Notes under the pieces: model-generated | What the model was told of the DNA's origin: nothing | Databases searched by the model: none | The model's input: only the letters and a program-made list of their open reading frames with translations | Program-made: the position numbers and the translations under genes | Part shown: positions 54,355 to 63,900 of the stretch, in pieces | How positions within the stretch are numbered: position 1 is the first letter of the stretch | How the letters are laid out: each line of letters opens with the position of its first letter | Assembly (NCBI RefSeq): GCF_022129445.1 | Contig: NZ_JADQAQ010000019.1 | Coordinates: forward strand, 1 to 64,000 | From: Photobacterium sp. Ph5 | Lineage (GTDB): Bacteria; Pseudomonadota; Gammaproteobacteria; Enterobacterales; Vibrionaceae | Direction of reading: 5' to 3' | DNA length: 64,000 nt

Positions 54355-55353
54355 GTGAAACCAGTATATAACTTCTGTTTATTAGCGATGTTTACAACCC
54401 CCTTTGTTGTAAATGCTGCACCTAATGACGACTATGAGGCATGTTTATTTGATGCAGTGAAACGTCAAAGTGGTGATTTAACACTTAGCCAAATTCGTAG
54501 TCGGTGTGAAAAGTTAATAGCTGAGGCTAAAAAAATCAATAACGAACCCATGATCTCGCAGCGTTTGCAACGTGAGCGTGCGACTACATTTGATCCGTTT
54601 GTTATTACCCCCCACCGAATGAATTACTTCCTTCCTGTTAGCTTAACCGACAGTGTTAATCGTGATGCATATAATGGTACAGAATGGGATAATCACTTAA
54701 AGAATGCAGAAGCTGAATTCCAGATAAGTTTTAAAACACCATTAAACTACGATGATTTATTCATTGATGGTGATGGCGTCTTTCTTGCTTTCACTCTAAA
54801 TTCTTACTGGCAGGTGTATGCCAGTGACATTTCACGCCCATTTAGAGAAACCAACTATCGCCCTGAAATGTTTTACCTAGCCCCTACGCCATGGAAGCCT
54901 CTAGGTGGTAATACGTGGGCGACAATAGGTATCGAGCATCAATCAAATGGCCGTACTCAAGGATTATCCCGTAGTTGGAATCGTGTATATACCGACTTTA
55001 TTTTTGAAAAGGGACATTTTGCCTTCTCCTTTAGACCGTGGTGGCGCATTCCTGAAGATAAGAAAAAAGAACCATTCTCTCCATCTGGTGATGATAACCC
55101 TGATATCGAGCATTACATGGGCCATTACCAAGTTGGTATGGTCTATAAATGGGATGACTATGAGTTCAGCTTTATTGGACGTGAAAACTTTGCTTCTCAT
55201 AAAGGTTATGGCGAGATTGGTTTAACATTCCCACTCTGGGGGAAACTACGCGGTTATACTAAATATTCAACAGGTTACGGTGAAAACCTAATTGATTATA
55301 ACCACAAACAGCAACGTATTGGTGTGGGGATAGCCCTAACTGATATTTTGTAA
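54355..55353 (+). CDS. pldA: Outer-membrane phospholipase A1 (OMPLA)
   Basis: A 332-residue outer-membrane beta-barrel lipase. After a signal peptide (about 1-21, ending VVNA) and a charged region it has the OMPLA barrel with the active-site motif IEHQSNGRTQGLSRSWNRVY: the His and Ser of HQSNG form the catalytic pair, with a downstream Asn. The C-terminus ends in a barrel strand (QQRIGVGIALTDIL) as expected for assembly. GTG at 54355 is chosen as start because a clean signal peptide follows; its ribosome-binding site is poor (AGGGA about 12 nt upstream). It acts when the outer-membrane asymmetry is disturbed. Confidence 0.93.
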   Translation: MKPVYNFCLLAMFTTPFVVNAAPNDDYEACLFDAVKRQSGDLTLSQIRSRCEKLIAEAKKINNEPMISQRLQRERATTFDPFVITPHRMNYFLPVSLTDSVNRDAYNGTEWDNHLKNAEAEFQISFKTPLNYDDLFIDGDGVFLAFTLNSYWQVYASDISRPFRETNYRPEMFYLAPTPWKPLGGNTWATIGIEHQSNGRTQGLSRSWNRVYTDFIFEKGHFAFSFRPWWRIPEDKKKEPFSPSGDDNPDIEHYMGHYQVGMVYKWDDYEFSFIGRENFASHKGYGEIGLTFPLWGKLRGYTKYSTGYGENLIDYNHKQQRIGVGIALTDIL

Positions 55354-55366
55354 TAATTAGAATCAT

Positions 55367-55409
55367 CATGACGCTTAGTGTTCTCATTAAAGCCCATATA
55401 AGCGTCATG
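55367..55409. terminator. Hairpin downstream of pldA
   Basis: CATGACGCTTA (55367-55377) pairs exactly with TAAGCGTCATG (55399-55409). The T-tail is weak, so it may end both pldA and the convergent small gene. Confidence 0.6.
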
Positions 55410-55415
55410 CTTGTT

Positions 55416-55571
55416 CTATCGAAATAATTCAAACCCCATAAAGATAATTGCAGCACTACCTAATACAGAAAAAAGACCTACAACAACCTTTCTTTGATTT
55501 GTCGGCGACATATAACGCATAACCCAATAAGCAAACAGTAACAGACCAATTATCACAGCAATCTTCAACAT
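55416..55571 (-). CDS. Small membrane protein of unknown function
   Basis: A 51-residue frame: MLKIAVIIGLLLFAYWVMRYM, a short SPTNQRK loop and a second hydrophobic stretch, so probably two transmembrane helices with a cytoplasmic basic loop. A GGGGATAA sequence lies 5-9 nt before the ATG on the minus strand, which supports translation. I do not recognise the family. It is convergent with pldA. Confidence 0.6.
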   Translation of the reverse strand: MLKIAVIIGLLLFAYWVMRYMSPTNQRKVVVGLFSVLGSAAIIFMGFELFR

Positions 55572-55703
55572 ATTTATCCCCTATTGGTCAAAGTGCGTTT
55601 CTAATGATGAAAATATCTTCCTTTAAATACACGATCTTATTACTTATTTTATCTTTTTAGCTTAACACATAGTTCATATTTAGGACAAAAAACACACAAA
55701 CAA

Positions 55704-55735
55704 AAAATAGCGCAGAGCTGCGCTATTTCTAAAAT
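55704..55735 (-). terminator. Rho-independent terminator of the yggN-like gene
   Basis: AAATAGCGCAG (55704-55714) and CTGCGCTATTT (55717-55727), with an A-rich tract before it on the plus strand giving a T-run on the minus strand. Confidence 0.8.
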
Positions 55736-55746
55736 AAAAGAGCTAA

Positions 55747-56490
55747 TTAAATTTCAAACATTGGCATATCTTTCAATTGTGGTATTACCTGTTGAAGCTG
55801 CTTCTCCTGTTCGGCCAGACCTTCAATAGAACCACATAAACTATCTGCTTTTACTTTCATTTGCTGACTACGTTGGGTCATTTGTTCACTTAATCGTGTT
55901 TTTAATTCAGCAAATTTTGATTGAAGCTGCGTAAAATCTACATCGCCATTTTTCATTTCATCAGAAAGCGCCGCAAATAAGCTCGCTATCGATTGAACAC
56001 TGACTTGTTTCATTGCCGATTCAAACTCAGTTTTCCAATTAGTATCCATATTAGAAAACACATCAGCAGGCATAACAAACTCCCCTTGCTGATTATAAAA
56101 TTTCTCATGAGCTTGCTGACCAAACTGAGCAATTAGCGTTTCAACGTTTTTAAAAGCATCTTGTGAATCAAAACTATTGGCAACTTCACCCAATACATCC
56201 GTTGCCATCCCAACACCTTCTTGTGCTAGTTGTGCCATCTGCGGTAGGTAAGTCTGAACATTCTGGCTATAGGCCTCGACTGCTTTTTGCTGCATTGCAG
56301 TTAAATCAACTTTTTCACCATTAATATAAACTTCATTATTTTTATCAATCAGTAACTTAGGCTTACCTTGTTCGTAAACAGAAATATTGCCATTATCAAT
56401 ATGAATAGGATTTGGTACATCTACAGGGCAACTCTGTGCCAATACTGAGCTTGAACTTAATAGTAGTGTGCCGATCAATAACTTGTTCAT
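55747..56490 (-). CDS. YggN family protein (DUF2884), secreted
   Basis: A 247-residue periplasmic protein with a signal peptide (cleavage near residue 18, ending VLAQ). The mature sequence begins CPVDVPNPIHIDNGNISVYEQG and KLLIDKNNEVYINGEKVDLTAMQ, typical of DUF2884/YggN, then long helical segments rich in Gln and Glu. The ATG at 56490 has AGAGA about 8 nt upstream; a GTG one codon earlier is the alternative. Function unknown. Confidence 0.88.
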   Translation of the reverse strand: MNKLLIGTLLLSSSSVLAQSCPVDVPNPIHIDNGNISVYEQGKPKLLIDKNNEVYINGEKVDLTAMQQKAVEAYSQNVQTYLPQMAQLAQEGVGMATDVLGEVANSFDSQDAFKNVETLIAQFGQQAHEKFYNQQGEFVMPADVFSNMDTNWKTEFESAMKQVSVQSIASLFAALSDEMKNGDVDFTQLQSKFAELKTRLSEQMTQRSQQMKVKADSLCGSIEGLAEQEKQLQQVIPQLKDMPMFEI

Positions 56491-56711
56491 CACTTTATCT
56501 CTTTAAATCATCTAGGCGAGTGATTGCCTTTTTATTAAGACATCAATTTTCTACTTTTATTCCATAATCTATCGCGATTTGTTGCTTGTAACGACTCGCC
56601 GTGTTTCTTTGAATAAAAAACCAACAATAACAACACATTGTTCAATAACAGTTGAATTATCCCCTCCATTTCTTCAACATAGCTTTTAAATTCAACCAAT
56701 TTGGAATTCTC

Positions 56712-57191
56712 GTGGAAAAAGTTGCAATCTTTGTTGATGTACAAAACATCTACTACACCGTAAAAGAAAAGTATCGCGCTAACTTCGACTACAATGCTTT
56801 TTGGGCGGAAGTTTCACAAGATAGAGAAATCATCGCAGCTTACGCTTATGCAATTCATAAAGGAGATGAAAAGCAAAGACAATTTCAAAATATTCTGCGA
56901 GCGATTGGCTTTGAAGTAAAACTAAAACCGTTTATCCAACGCAGTGATGGCTCTGCTAAGGGAGATTGGGATGTAGGTATTACGCTAGATGTTATCGAGC
57001 ATGCACAAGATGCTGATCGTATTATTTTATTATCAGGCGATGGTGATTTTGATTTGTTAGTTGATAAAGTACAAACCAAATATAATACCAAAGTAGAAAT
57101 TTATGGCGTACCTGGCTTAACGGCGACATCACTTATCAATACTGCCGCACATTACCGTGAAATTGAAGATACCCTTTTACTTGGACGTTAA
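56712..57191 (+). CDS. NYN domain protein (LabA/DUF88 family)
   Basis: A 159-residue PIN-like nuclease-fold protein. The acidic residues expected for the NYN active site are visible: VDVQNIYY (first Asp), GDWDVGITLDV (middle Asp pair), and LLSGDGDFDLLV (the SGDGDF motif). It probably is a metal-dependent ribonuclease or RNA-binding protein. The GTG at 56712 (TTGGA upstream, 6 nt) is chosen because the conserved EKVAIFVDVQN starts there; a longer frame reaches 56652. Confidence 0.9.
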   Translation: MEKVAIFVDVQNIYYTVKEKYRANFDYNAFWAEVSQDREIIAAYAYAIHKGDEKQRQFQNILRAIGFEVKLKPFIQRSDGSAKGDWDVGITLDVIEHAQDADRIILLSGDGDFDLLVDKVQTKYNTKVEIYGVPGLTATSLINTAAHYREIEDTLLLGR

Positions 57192-57210
57192 TCGTTGCTT
57201 GCAACAATAA

Positions 57211-57248
57211 ATAAGGCCAGCTCTATCAAATAATAAAGCTGGCCTTAT
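57211..57248. terminator. Hairpin between the NYN and CDF genes
   Basis: ATAAGGCCAGCT (57211-57222) pairs exactly with AGCTGGCCTTAT (57237-57248). Convergent genes share it. Confidence 0.75.
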
Positions 57249-57263
57249 CTCATTTACTTTTCT

Positions 57264-57944
57264 TTATTTACTCATTGCATGCGCCATTGGCTGACCATGA
57301 ATTTCTAATAGTTCATGTACTGAACGCCATACCATTTTCACAGGAACAATGATGAAATAAACCGATGCTAATACAACCATTGTTGGATCGGCATATACTG
57401 CATACTCTGCGTATTGCGTCATCATTAATAATTTAGCGATAAAGAAGCCAGCTAAAACAGCAACACTGATCACGGTATCCATAACCCACTGTTTTGCTTC
57501 AGCATCAGCTAACGCAGATTCAATATTCTCGCTCTTCAACTTAATATAACGATAAGTCGCATAACAGCCAGTAACACTTACCATACCAAATGCAAGTGCG
57601 ACACCTGCATTAATATCACGCCCACCGGCTAAAATTGCTTCAACGGCTGAATAAAAAGACCATAAACACATAACGGCAATAACAGAACCTTTAATCGCAA
57701 TAACAGCAGGCTCAATCATCGCAAATTGAGGAGTTGTCTTATCCACTTCAGGCTTATGAATATAATGCGCTGCACCCAGTGATAACATGGTTAACGCTAA
57801 GCTGACTAGTGAATAGGCACCATCAAACACAATTACTAACGAGCCAACAATAGACCCTAAAACAATCCCTATTACCGCAAATGAAAATGATGATATTGTT
57901 GACAACAATAGCAATCCACGCTCTTGTTGTATCTTGCTAGACAT
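57264..57944 (-). CDS. Cation diffusion facilitator family transporter
   Basis: A 226-residue inner-membrane protein with six hydrophobic segments. It has the short C-terminus of a minimal CDF protein without a large cytoplasmic domain. Helix 2 has VFDGAYSLVSLALTM and helix 5 has QWVMDTVISVAV; the canonical His/Asp metal quartet is only partly conserved, so metal specificity cannot be told. The ATG at 57944 has GAGG 5 nt upstream; a longer frame starts at 58001. A LysR gene is divergent 158 nt away and is a plausible regulator. Confidence 0.85.
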   Translation of the reverse strand: MSSKIQQERGLLLLSTISSFSFAVIGIVLGSIVGSLVIVFDGAYSLVSLALTMLSLGAAHYIHKPEVDKTTPQFAMIEPAVIAIKGSVIAVMCLWSFYSAVEAILAGGRDINAGVALAFGMVSVTGCYATYRYIKLKSENIESALADAEAKQWVMDTVISVAVLAGFFIAKLLMMTQYAEYAVYADPTMVVLASVYFIIVPVKMVWRSVHELLEIHGQPMAHAMSK

Positions 57945-58102
57945 ATAAACCTCAATCGACAAATTATTCGTCGTTTCTTGTTGTAGAATTAAACTAAGCA
58001 CATAATATCGTGGTTTATATTAATGATATAATCACTGAGCGGCAGTTTTTTCGTCGCTAGTATGAGCATATAAGTTCGTATTTCTACCAGGTGAAAAACT
58101 GT

Positions 58103-58987
58103 ATGAGAACCAACCAAATTGAGATGTATTTGTATGCAATTAAAACAGGATCTATTGCGGAAGCGGCAAGAAAATTAGGGAAAAGTCGTACTACTGTCAG
58201 TGCTGCTTTAAGTGCATTAGAGGATGAGCTCGGGATTGCACTTTTAAATCGAACCGGAAATCAAATTATTCCCACTGATATCGGTGATGCGATTGCTAAC
58301 GATTTTGAAAGAATGTTACTTATTGCCCGTGATATTGAAACCCGATGTGATCAACACTTAGCCGGTGTTGAGTCCACCATCCGTATCGCACGTGACGATT
58401 CATTACCAGAGTCTGTTTGGCGTAAATTATTACGAGATATTCGTAAACAATTCCCACAAACCAGTGTGTCGATTTATAGCGCACCACCGCAAGAACTCGA
58501 AGAAATGGTAACGCAAAATTTAGTCGACGTTGCCTACGGTTTAATACCTGAGACTCATCAACTATCACGTTTAAATCAAATCGATTTAGGGCAAATTCGT
58601 GTTATGTCTGTTGCCCACAAAGATCATCCCCTTAGTCAGTTACGTAAAGTGACAACCGCTGATCTGGAACGCTTTACTGAAATTGCCGTTGCTTATATCG
58701 ATGAAGAAAGCCTAAAAATTGTTACGCCTAAAGCAGGTAAATACATTGCTTTATCGTTTTACGAGCACCTTCGCGATGCCGTTTTAGATCAAACAGGTTG
58801 GTCTTATTTACCTGCGATTCTAATCAATCAATACCTGCGAGAAGGCACGCTGAAAGTCCTAAAGTATAACCGTGCTATGAACTGGCAAGCTTACGGTGAA
58901 GTAGTAGAAAGTGAATCACGCCGTACACCTGTAATAAAATGGCTTTCAGACCAAATCGAAACTTACTTGTTTGATGAAAGTGATTAA
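58103..58987 (+). CDS. LysR-type transcriptional regulator divergent from the CDF gene
   Basis: A 294-residue LysR protein with helix-turn-helix at about residues 16-45 (SIAEAARKLGKSRTTVSAALSALEDELG) and an effector domain from about residue 88. The ATG at 58103 has AGGTGA about 8 nt upstream. It may control the divergent CDF transporter. Effector unknown. Confidence 0.9.
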   Translation: MRTNQIEMYLYAIKTGSIAEAARKLGKSRTTVSAALSALEDELGIALLNRTGNQIIPTDIGDAIANDFERMLLIARDIETRCDQHLAGVESTIRIARDDSLPESVWRKLLRDIRKQFPQTSVSIYSAPPQELEEMVTQNLVDVAYGLIPETHQLSRLNQIDLGQIRVMSVAHKDHPLSQLRKVTTADLERFTEIAVAYIDEESLKIVTPKAGKYIALSFYEHLRDAVLDQTGWSYLPAILINQYLREGTLKVLKYNRAMNWQAYGEVVESESRRTPVIKWLSDQIETYLFDESD

Positions 58988-59088
58988 ATGTATAAAACGA
59001 TAACATTAGAAGTTAATAAAATAGCAACTGAAGAGTCATAAAACCGCGATAGCGTAAAAATTCATCCTAAAAAGAGTGTTTAAAAATC

Positions 59089-59904
59089 ATGAATATCAAT
59101 ACCTATCGCACCTTATGGCTATCTGATCTCCATTTAGGTAACCGTGATTGTAAAATTGATTATCTGCTCAATTTTTTTGAACATAACCAAGCTGAAACCA
59201 TTATTTTAGTTGGTGATATTATTGATTTGTGGTCTCAAAAAAATCGTACTTACTGGCCTCAAAGCCACCATGCTCTCCTCAATCTCTTACTTGATAAGGC
59301 CCATCACGGTTGTAAAATCATCTATATTCCAGGCAATCACGATGAAAAAATTCGTGACTTTCTACATTACGATTTTGGTCATATACAACTCGAACGCCAC
59401 TATATTCATATCACTGCGACTGGAGAAAAAATACTGGCATTACACGGTGATGAATTTGATGATTTAGTTACTGTTAATAGTTTTCATAGCTATTTAGGTG
59501 ATAAAGGCTATGACTTCCTACTTTTTCTCAATCGCTGGCTACACCATATTCGCAGAAAAATGAATAAACCTTACTGGTCCTTAGCAACATACATAAAACA
59601 GCGAGTCGACAAAGCACATCAAGCCATTGCTCGTTTTCGTCTAGCAGCGATAACTCATGCTAAAAACCATCAAGTTGATGGGATTATATGCGGCCATATC
59701 CACCAGCCAGATCTTCGACATTGTGACGGTATTATGTATGCCAATTGTGGTGATTGGGTTGAAAATTGCACCCTATTAACTGAAACACATGATGGTGCAA
59801 TTCAATTACGACACTGGACAGATACCCATAGTGAATTAATCGCTGATAGTCGAATCTTATTTAATCAGATTAAAGAACAATCACTTAAAAAACATGCCGC
59901 ATAA
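59089..59904 (+). CDS. Metallophosphoesterase, UDP-2,3-diacylglucosamine diphosphatase-like (LpxH-like)
   Basis: A 271-residue calcineurin-type phosphoesterase. All metal-site motifs are present: DLHLG (residues 13-17), GDIIDLW, GNHDE, HGDEFD and GHIHQPD. It resembles the LpxH-like family of UDP-2,3-diacylglucosamine pyrophosphatases, but is longer than LpxH (~240) and sits alone, so it is probably a paralogue of the lipid A enzyme and not the essential one. Confidence 0.82.
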   Translation: MNINTYRTLWLSDLHLGNRDCKIDYLLNFFEHNQAETIILVGDIIDLWSQKNRTYWPQSHHALLNLLLDKAHHGCKIIYIPGNHDEKIRDFLHYDFGHIQLERHYIHITATGEKILALHGDEFDDLVTVNSFHSYLGDKGYDFLLFLNRWLHHIRRKMNKPYWSLATYIKQRVDKAHQAIARFRLAAITHAKNHQVDGIICGHIHQPDLRHCDGIMYANCGDWVENCTLLTETHDGAIQLRHWTDTHSELIADSRILFNQIKEQSLKKHAA

Positions 59905-60001
59905 TAACAGAACATTCTAATTACACATAAGTCACTGATTTATTGAATTTATATCTGACAAACACAAATCGATTGCTACACTTATTATGCTTATAGCTAG
60001 T

Positions 60002-60019
60002 AATTCACTTCTGTGAATT
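60002..60019. repeat. AATTCAC/GTGAATT palindrome upstream of aqpZ
   Basis: AATTCAC (60002-60008), TTCT, GTGAATT (60013-60019). A perfect dyad, about 117 nt before the aqpZ ATG. Possible operator; no regulator recognised. Confidence 0.45.
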
Positions 60020-60135
60020 TAGTTGAATTAAGATAAATAAAGATAATTTATCTTTAAATTATATGGACATAGCTAGATTGAACGGTGTTTTTAATCCATT
60101 ATGTGCGTCGTTTTTATAAAATAAGGAAAAGAAAT

Positions 60136-60828
60136 ATGATGAGAAAATTGGTTGCCGAGTTTATCGGTACATTCTGGTTAGTGCTAGGTGGTTGTGGTAG
60201 TGCGGTTCTAGCTGCAGCTTATCCTGATCTAGGCATCGGCTTCCTTGGTGTAGCACTAGCATTCGGTTTGACTGTTGTAACTATGGCATACGCGATTGGT
60301 CATATTTCTGGCTGCCACTTAAACCCAGCGGTCACTGTCGGTCTATGGGCGGGTAATCGCTTCCCTACTGGTGAAGTTATTCCTTATGTTATTTCTCAAG
60401 TTCTTGGTGGTATCGCTGGTGCTGCTGTACTTTACGTTATTGCAAGTGGTCACGCAGGTTTCGATCTAGCAGGCGGTTTCGCATCAAACGGTTATGGCGA
60501 ACACTCACCAGGTCACTATTCATTATTATCTTCTTTTGTTACTGAAGTAGTAATGACATTTATGTTCCTATTCGTGATCTTAGGTGCGACCCATAAGCTA
60601 GCATCACCACAAATGGCTGGTTTAGCAATTGGTCTTGCGCTAACACTGATCCACCTAATCAGTATCCCTGTAACAAACACATCGGTTAACCCTGCACGTA
60701 GTACAGGTCCTGCTTTGTTTGTTGGTGACTGGGCAACATCTCAACTTTGGATGTTCTGGGTTGCACCACTTATCGGTGCATTACTTGCCGGTCTTGTTTA
60801 CCGTTGGTTAGCGCCAAATAACGATTAA
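60136..60828 (+). CDS. aqpZ: Aquaporin Z
   Basis: A 230-residue water channel with six transmembrane helices and two half-helices bearing the NPA motifs, HLNPAVT near residue 62 and SVNPARS near residue 184. The [23 protein letters not shown] start is the AqpZ signature. The pore constriction residues fit the water-specific class. The ATG at 60136 has AAGGA 8 nt upstream; an extra ATG lies one codon later. A longer frame from 60085 has no ribosome-binding sequence. Confidence 0.96.
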   Translation: MMRKLVAEFIGTFWLVLGGCGSAVLAAAYPDLGIGFLGVALAFGLTVVTMAYAIGHISGCHLNPAVTVGLWAGNRFPTGEVIPYVISQVLGGIAGAAVLYVIASGHAGFDLAGGFASNGYGEHSPGHYSLLSSFVTEVVMTFMFLFVILGATHKLASPQMAGLAIGLALTLIHLISIPVTNTSVNPARSTGPALFVGDWATSQLWMFWVAPLIGALLAGLVYRWLAPNND

Positions 60829-60892
60829 TATCATTGTTATTTACCGAAATTAGATATCTCTTTATATCAACTTATCTAGATTGAAGAGAGAC

Positions 60893-60921
60893 AAAAAAAG
60901 CGAGCTAAGCTCGCTTTTTTA
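60893..60921. terminator. Bidirectional Rho-independent terminator
   Basis: GCGAGC (60900-60905) and GCTCGC (60909-60914) around TAA, with an A-run before and a T-run after; it serves aqpZ and the convergent ydiJ gene. Confidence 0.88.
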
Positions 60922-60941
60922 TTATCTCGATATTAAGTTAA

Positions 60942-63900
60942 CTAAACATTTTGTACCGCTTGTAATAAAGCCTGTACTGGGTGCTTAAATTTAATATGCT
61001 CAAAACGCTTCACTTGGCTTCGACAAGAGTATCCAGTTGCCAGGCAACGTGCAGAGTCTAATTTATCGATATTCGGTTTCCAGCTTAAGTTATACACCCC
61101 TTTAGAGGTTTCTAACTTATCTTTTTCATGGCCGAATGTTCCAGCCATACCACAACAACCTACAGCAACAGATTGAAGCGCTATACCAAAGTGACTAAAT
61201 ATCGTCCCCCACTGCTTTTCAGCATTAGGCATCTTAGTTTTTTCAGTACAATGAGCAAATAAATACCAAGGTTGTCCATCTGTCGCTTGATATTGCTTTA
61301 ACTCTGGCAGTAATGGTAATAACCACTCATGTGCGGTTAACACTTCAAAGTTACCACGGGTTTCTTTTAGTACTTCGGCATATTCATCACGGTAACAAAG
61401 CACGAGCGCTGGATCGACACCCACCATTGGAATATTCAGCACCGCTAGTTGGTTTAGGAAATCAGCGGTGTTACGAGCGGTTTTCGCAAACTGACGCAAG
61501 AAACCTTTTACATGCTGCGCTTTACCATTTGGTTTAAATGGCACCAAAATTGGCTTTTTACCCAGTTTTTCAGTCAAAATAATGAAATCTTTTACCACTT
61601 CGGCATCATAGAAGCTGGTAAACGGATCTTGAACAATCAGTACATAATTCTGCCGCTCTTGCTCTGATAACGCTTGTAACCATTGCAGATCAAAACGTAG
61701 CGCATGGTGTCCATCAAGTTGCTCGGTTAATGTCGGCAACGACAATAACGGCATATCAACATAACCAATCGCTTTTTCAGTGAGTTTTTTCGACCACTCT
61801 GGGCGTGTTAAGGCATTCATCACCCCAGGTGCTTTTGCCATTAACGGTAAATAGTTTTCAACATACGCAACTAAATAATCTTTCGCTGGGCGTTGATAAC
61901 GGCTGTAATAGATATTCATAAAGCGTGAGCGGAAGCTTGGAACATCCACTTTGATTGGACACTGGCTTGCACATGCTTTACATGCTAAACAACCATTCAT
62001 CGCTTCCATCACTTCATGAGAGTAATCATATTGCTTACGACGTTCACCATAAGTATTTTTTAGACGATCAATGATCTGTTTAATCGTCGGTGTCGTGGTC
62101 AATAACTTATGTTCTAACTCGTCAGCGTTAACGCCCTGCTCTGCTAATTGACGTAGCCATTCACGAACCAGTCCTGCCCGCCCTTTCGGAGAATGACGAC
62201 GATCTGCGGTGATCTTCATCGATGGACACATAGGTGAGCTTGTGTCGTAGTTAAAACACAAGCCATTACCATTACATTCCATCGCTTGTTTAAAACTATC
62301 TCGTGTTGTTACGGGGATCTGACGATCATAAAAACCACGCTTACGATCATCAACCTTCACTAATTGATCATCGCTCTCTAATGGCGTACAAATTTTACCC
62401 GGGTTTAAACGATTGTGTGGATCAAACGCAGATTTTATTCGACGTAATTCTGTGAATAACTCATCACCAAAGAAAGCCGGACCATATTCAGAGCGGAAGC
62501 CTTTACCGTGTTCGCCCCACATCAATCCGCCATATTTTGCCACCAGCTCAACAACTTGATCAGAGACTTCTTTCATCAAGCGCTCTTGCTCTGGATCGCA
62601 CATATCAAGTGCAGGACGAACGTGTAAAACACCCGCATCAACGTGGCCAAACATGCCATAGTTTAATTGTTTTTCATTAAGTAGCTGACGGAATTCAGCA
62701 ATAAAATCAGCTAAATTTTCAGGAGGCACACAGGTATCTTCAGCAAATGCGATAGGTTTTTGACTACCTTTTGCTGCACCCAATAAACCTACGGCTTTTT
62801 TACGCATGGTGTAAATTTTTTGGATGCTCGCCAGCTCTTCACATACTTGATAGCCAATAATGCCTGCTTCATTAGCCGTTATCATGGCATCGAGTCGTTC
62901 ACATAATGCTTTTACCTGTTGTTGATTCTCGGCAATATCATTACTTGCATACTCAACCATATTGATCCCTAGCATTTCTTTGCCAGGAACATCGGTTAAT
63001 AAGTCGCTAACAGTATTCCAAACGATATCTTGTTTTGCGAGATTCAATACTTTGGAATCGATGGTTTCTACCGACAGCGCTTTAGCTTCAACCATCATTG
63101 GCGCATTACGTAGCGCTGAATCAAAGCTATCGTATTTAATATTTACAAGCGTTCGTGATTTCGGGATCGGCGTAATATTCAGTTTCGCTTCTGCAATAAA
63201 CGCAAGCGAACCTTCTGCACCACACAACAAACGACCAATATCAAATTGTGTTAGTTCATCGTCATAAACATTTTTTAAATCATAACCCGTTAAAAAGCGG
63301 TTAAGAGGGGGAAACTTATCAATAATTTGTTGGCGTTTTTCACGACATATTTGCGCAGAGGTTTTAACCACTTTTGCAGCGAGGTCATCACCTGATATCG
63401 ACTCTATTTGCGCCTCATCTAATGCTTCAGTTTTTAATACTGAGCCATCAACAAGAACTGCCGTTAAGGACAATACATGATCAGACGTTTTTCCGTATTT
63501 TAACGACCCTTGACCCGAAGCATCAGTGTTGATCATACCGCCCACGGTAGCGCGGTTACTGGTTGATAAATCAGGAGAGAAAAAATAACCATGAGGACGT
63601 AACGCATCGTTAAGTTGATCTTTTACGACACCTGTTTGTACTCGAACCCAACCTTGTTCAGGATTAACTTCCAGTACCTTATTCATATGGCGTGAAATAT
63701 CGACAACTACACCAGGAGTCAATGATTGGCCATTGGTTCCCGTACCGCCCCCACGAGGAGAAAAGGTGATTTTTTGATAGTTTTTCTGTTGACCAATTTG
63801 ACCAATTAACACCAGATCATCGATATCTTTAGGTAAGATAACGGCCTGAGGAATAACTTGATAGACGCTATTATCTGTCGCAACAGCGAGTCGACTCGCA

